8,401 nt of DNA from JANNGC01 sp043757045 (GTDB lineage Bacteria; Verrucomicrobiota; Verrucomicrobiia; Limisphaerales; SIBH01): positions 1 to 8,401 of the forward strand of contig JAYVQC010000081.1 of assembly GCA_043757045.1 (NCBI GenBank). Direction: 5' to 3'. Made by a program: the position numbers and the translations under genes. The stretch's first letter is position 1; each line of letters opens with the position of its first letter. Of the stretch, positions 6,237 to 8,401 are shown one piece after another. The notes below the pieces were generated by a model. The model was not told the DNA's origin. It saw only the letters and a list, made by a program, of their open reading frames with translations, and did not search any database.

Positions 6237-6824
6237 TCACAGCAGCCACGCGCTCTGGCTGTCTTTGTAATGACGGCGGCACACGGACACGTAGCGTTCG
6301 TTGCCGCCGATTTCGATCTGTGCGCCGCTTTTCACCGGTGCGCCGCTGGCGTCGAGGCGCAGAACCATCGTGGCCTTGCGCCCGCAGTGGCAGATGGTTT
6401 TCAACTCGATCAAGTTGTCTGCCCACGCGAGCAACCACAGGCTGCCTTCAAACAAGTTCCCGAGAAAATCCGTCCGCAGTCCGTAGCACAGCACGGGAAT
6501 GCGCAGCCGGTCCGCGAGATCGGTGAGCTGCTCGACCTGGGCCTTGGTGAGAAACTGCGCCTCGTCCACGAGCACGCAGGAGAGCACGCCCTTCGCGTGC
6601 TGCGCCTCGGCGATGGTGAAAAGATTTTCGTCGCGCGCGAAGGCGCGAGCCTCCGCCGAAAGCCCGATGCGCGAGGCCACCTTGCCGATGCCGGCGCGGG
6701 TATCCAGCGCGGGCGCGAGCACCAGCGTGTTCATGCCGCGCTCCTGGTAATTGTAGCTGGACTGGAGGAGCACCGTGCTCTTCCCGGCGTTCATCGCCGA
6801 GTAATAAAAATAGACTTTCGACAT
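6237..6824 (-). CDS. tdk: thymidine kinase, type II (TK1-like)
   Basis: This 195-aa cytosolic enzyme phosphorylates thymidine (and deoxyuridine) with ATP to dTMP in pyrimidine salvage. The P-loop lies in YSAMNAGKST (8-17), with Lys15 and Ser16 contacting ATP. VLVDEAQF (84-91) supplies the Walker-B-type Asp87 and catalytic base Glu88. LCYGLRTDF (112-120) is the conserved substrate-site segment. The zinc-binding lasso domain has Cys145 and Cys147 (ICHCG) with Cys182 and His185 (CRRH), and GGNERYVSV (173-181) forms the thymine-binding lasso. Length is slightly below the roughly 205 aa of E. coli Tdk, which it closely resembles from memory, including QSSYNYQERGM. Upstream, GAAGG ends only two bases before the ATG, too close for an ordinary Shine-Dalgarno. 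The gene lies 61 bp downstream of the propeller gene on the same strand, so co-transcription is likely. All active-site residues are present. Confidence 0.97.
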   Translation of the reverse strand: MSKVYFYYSAMNAGKSTVLLQSSYNYQERGMNTLVLAPALDTRAGIGKVASRIGLSAEARAFARDENLFTIAEAQHAKGVLSCVLVDEAQFLTKAQVEQLTDLADRLRIPVLCYGLRTDFLGNLFEGSLWLLAWADNLIELKTICHCGRKATMVLRLDASGAPVKSGAQIEIGGNERYVSVCRRHYKDSQSAWLL

Positions 6825-6885
6825 GGCCTTCGATTTGTGACGCGCGGGTTCTACCGGCCCCCTGCGCCGGCAACAATGTCGAACG

Positions 6886-8217
6886 TCATTTCCCGACGCA
6901 GAACAGGCTCTTGTCTGAGCGGATGATCAGGCGCTGGCCGCTCACGGCCATGGAGGCCTGGCATTTTTCCCCCAGTGTATTCTTCGCCAGCACTTTGAAC
7001 TCGGGCGCGGCGACGATCACCGTCGTGTCGCCACTCTCGGAGAGGAAATAAATTTTGCCGTCGGCGTGGATGGGCGAAGCGCTGTAGTTTCCGCCCACGC
7101 GTTCCTGCCAGATGATTTCGCCGTTCGCCGCGCTGTAGCAGTAGGCCACGCCTCCGTCGGTGATGGAGAAAAGATTGGTGCCGACAAGAATCGGCGAAGG
7201 CTGCGTGGTCACGCCTTTCTTCTGCTCCCACAAAATGTGCGTGGCGGTCACGTCGCCTTTGGCTCCAGCGAGTTTCACGGCGCGCAGCGTGGGTTTCTCA
7301 AAGCCGGACGAGGCGTAGATCACACCATCGCCCAGCACCGGCGAAGGCGTGACGCCTTCGCCCTGCGCGTAAATGAACCAGATGAGCGCGCCCGTCTTGG
7401 GATCAAAGCCCTGCACGCGGTCGCCCGCTCCACTGATGATTTGATCCCGTCCATCCACCTTCGCGACGAAGGGCGTGACGTGGGCGATGCGGGACATCCC
7501 GCGCTGGCCGGTCCACACGCGCTTCCCGGTCTTCGTGTCCAAGGCGACGACGAGCGCCTTGTCCCAGGGGATTTGCCAGCCGGTCTTTTCATTGTCGTCC
7601 ACCTTGGGCCAGTTGCCGGCGGCGGTCACGGGGTTGCTGCCGTCGTAAGCCATGATGAGCAATCCCTCGTGCAGAATGGGCGATGAGCCGAGACCGTGTC
7701 GCGAATAGAATGCCACCTCGCGATTCGTCCACACGACTTCGCCCTGCATCGTGAGCGCGACCACACTGCCATCGCCGAAGACGGCATAAACTTTCTCGCC
7801 ATCCGTGGTGGCCGTGGGTGTGGCGTGGGAATTTTTGTTCTCCTTGCGGCGCGGTTGTTGTTCGAGGACTTGCTTGTTCCAAAGCACCGCACCAGTCGCA
7901 GCGTCCACGCAGAGCACATGGCACTTCGATCCATTCTCCGTCACGCTGGTGAGGAAGATTTTTGCATTCCACACGATGGGCGAAGACCACCCCTCGCCGG
8001 GAATGGCCGTTTTCCAGACGACGTTCGATGTGGCACTCCAGTGCAGCGGCAGGCCGACGGCGCGCGAATGTCCCTGCCCGTTCGGCCCGCGAAAGCGCGG
8101 CCAGTTTTCGGCAGCAGCTCTGGACGGTGCGGTGGAAAAGGACACGGAGTCATGGGTTGAACAGCCGGAGAACAGAACGGCGGCACAGGCGAGCGTGAGC
8201 AGAATGAGTCGTTGCAT
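6886..8217 (-). CDS. PQQ-like beta-propeller repeat lipoprotein
   Basis: This 443-aa exported protein is predicted to fold as an 8-bladed, PQQ-dehydrogenase-like propeller; its biochemical role is unknown. The signal peptide MQRLILLTLACAAVLFSGC ends in a lipobox-like FSGC (Cys19). NWPRFRGPNGQG (38-49) is a motif common at the start of planctomycete and verrucomicrobial propellers of this kind. Blade-end signatures of the type G-x-x-x-W recur: NVVW (65-68), GAVLW (109-113), GEVVW (159-163), GKRVW (231-235), GALIW (276-280) and GEIIW (366-370). Blade-start SSP/PSP-type motifs occur at 78-80, 178-180, 291-293, 340-342 and 380-382. The frame is open to an ATG at 8367, but that extra 50 aa would be read partly from a hairpin repeat and would bury the signal peptide, so the ATG at 8217 is preferred. 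No residues for PQQ chemistry can be assigned; a scaffold or sensor role is as likely as an enzyme. It is the first gene of a probable pair with tdk. Confidence 0.88.
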   Translation of the reverse strand: MQRLILLTLACAAVLFSGCSTHDSVSFSTAPSRAAAENWPRFRGPNGQGHSRAVGLPLHWSATSNVVWKTAIPGEGWSSPIVWNAKIFLTSVTENGSKCHVLCVDAATGAVLWNKQVLEQQPRRKENKNSHATPTATTDGEKVYAVFGDGSVVALTMQGEVVWTNREVAFYSRHGLGSSPILHEGLLIMAYDGSNPVTAAGNWPKVDDNEKTGWQIPWDKALVVALDTKTGKRVWTGQRGMSRIAHVTPFVAKVDGRDQIISGAGDRVQGFDPKTGALIWFIYAQGEGVTPSPVLGDGVIYASSGFEKPTLRAVKLAGAKGDVTATHILWEQKKGVTTQPSPILVGTNLFSITDGGVAYCYSAANGEIIWQERVGGNYSASPIHADGKIYFLSESGDTTVIVAAPEFKVLAKNTLGEKCQASMAVSGQRLIIRSDKSLFCVGK

Positions 8218-8314
8218 CGCGGAGAAATTAGTGAGCGAGCGGCGGGCGACAAGGGGAAACAGCGTGACCAGCGGATGCCGGGCGCATCTTGAGGGCGTGT
8301 TGCTCAAATCAAAG

Positions 8315-8338
8315 CGGAGCGCGGACCGCCGAGTCCGC
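8315..8338 (+). repeat. short hairpin repeat upstream of the propeller gene
   Basis: CGGAGCGCGGAC (8315-8326), six variable bases CGCCGA, then GTCCGC (8333-8338). The 12-base and 6-base frames are identical to those of the element at 14-37 on the minus strand, where the centre is ATTCCT. The stem is GCGGAC/GTCCGC. It lies 98 bp upstream of the preferred propeller start, so it may fall in the promoter or leader region or mark the end of the neighbouring gene. Confidence 0.75.
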
Positions 8339-8385
8339 GTGTTCATGCTCCCTGAAAATGTTGGCAACTCTTGAAGTTCAGATCG

Positions 8386-8401
8386 CGCGGACTCGGCGGT
8401 C
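8386..8401 (-). repeat. inverted partner hairpin repeat, cut by the window edge
   Basis: CGCGGACTCGGCGGTC (8386-8401) is a perfect 16-base reverse complement of 8324-8339, with 46 bases between the arms (8340-8385). It contains a second copy of the same small hairpin with the centre inverted; its final bases are outside the window. The two copies could also pair with each other as one long hairpin. Confidence 0.8.

Noticed and set aside
5959..6270. 103-aa open frame in the intergenic hairpin region
   Set aside because: Translated from the hairpin repeats; composition and position mark it as a spurious repeat-derived reading frame.
6013..6438. 141-aa minus-strand open frame
   Set aside because: Overlaps the 3' half of tdk in another frame and runs into the hairpin array.
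6853..6871. Hairpin CCGGC/GCCGG between the propeller gene and tdk as a terminator
   Set aside because: Only 5 bp with a 7-base loop and no T-run; too weak to call in GC-rich sequence.
6174..6926. 250-aa plus-strand open frame
   Set aside because: Antisense to tdk, whose motifs are unmistakable.
8218..8367. 50-aa N-terminal extension of the propeller protein from an ATG at 8367
   Set aside because: It would place a lipoprotein signal peptide at residue 51 and is partly encoded by the inverted hairpin repeat.

Overview
The window looks like a high-GC chromosomal segment from a bacterium of the PVC group, most likely Verrucomicrobiota. This is an inference from three things: the lipoprotein-type PQQ-like propeller with an N-terminal WPRFRGPNG motif, the families of small hairpin repeats between genes, and the near absence of Shine-Dalgarno sequences. 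No rRNA, tRNA, transposase, integrase or CRISPR array is visible.

Left part (1-4663, minus strand): two tandem paralogous genes encode large YfhO-family polytopic membrane proteins (770 aa, then 764 aa, 18 bp apart). They are probably GT-C-fold glycosyltransferases acting on a lipid-linked sugar outside the cytoplasmic membrane. Their start codons are exactly 2331 bp apart. The sequence just upstream of each start is shared, and in the promoter-distal gene that upstream block is also the 3' end of the other gene. The duplication junction is therefore still readable. A short hairpin follows the second gene at the window edge.

Middle (4664-5850): a 119-bp divergent spacer leads to a plus-strand gene for a secreted lipoprotein alpha/beta hydrolase of the Fes/esterase-D type.

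5851-6236: between the convergent esterase and thymidine kinase genes lies the most unusual part of the window. Six hairpins (5862-6088) form a mirror-symmetric array, small-large-small / small-large-small, with the second half in inverted orientation about a centre near 5975. The copies differ by paired substitutions that keep the stems, and the two large hairpins keep the same T.T mismatch and the same 7-nt loop length. A further 16-bp long-range inverted repeat lies just beyond the end of tdk.

Right part (6237-8401, minus strand): a PQQ-like beta-propeller lipoprotein gene, then 61 bp downstream a type II thymidine kinase gene (tdk), probably co-transcribed. Upstream of the propeller gene are further copies of the hairpin family found at the left window edge.

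The YfhO pair, esterase and propeller are all envelope proteins, but nothing shows that they form one pathway; tdk is a housekeeping nucleotide-salvage gene.
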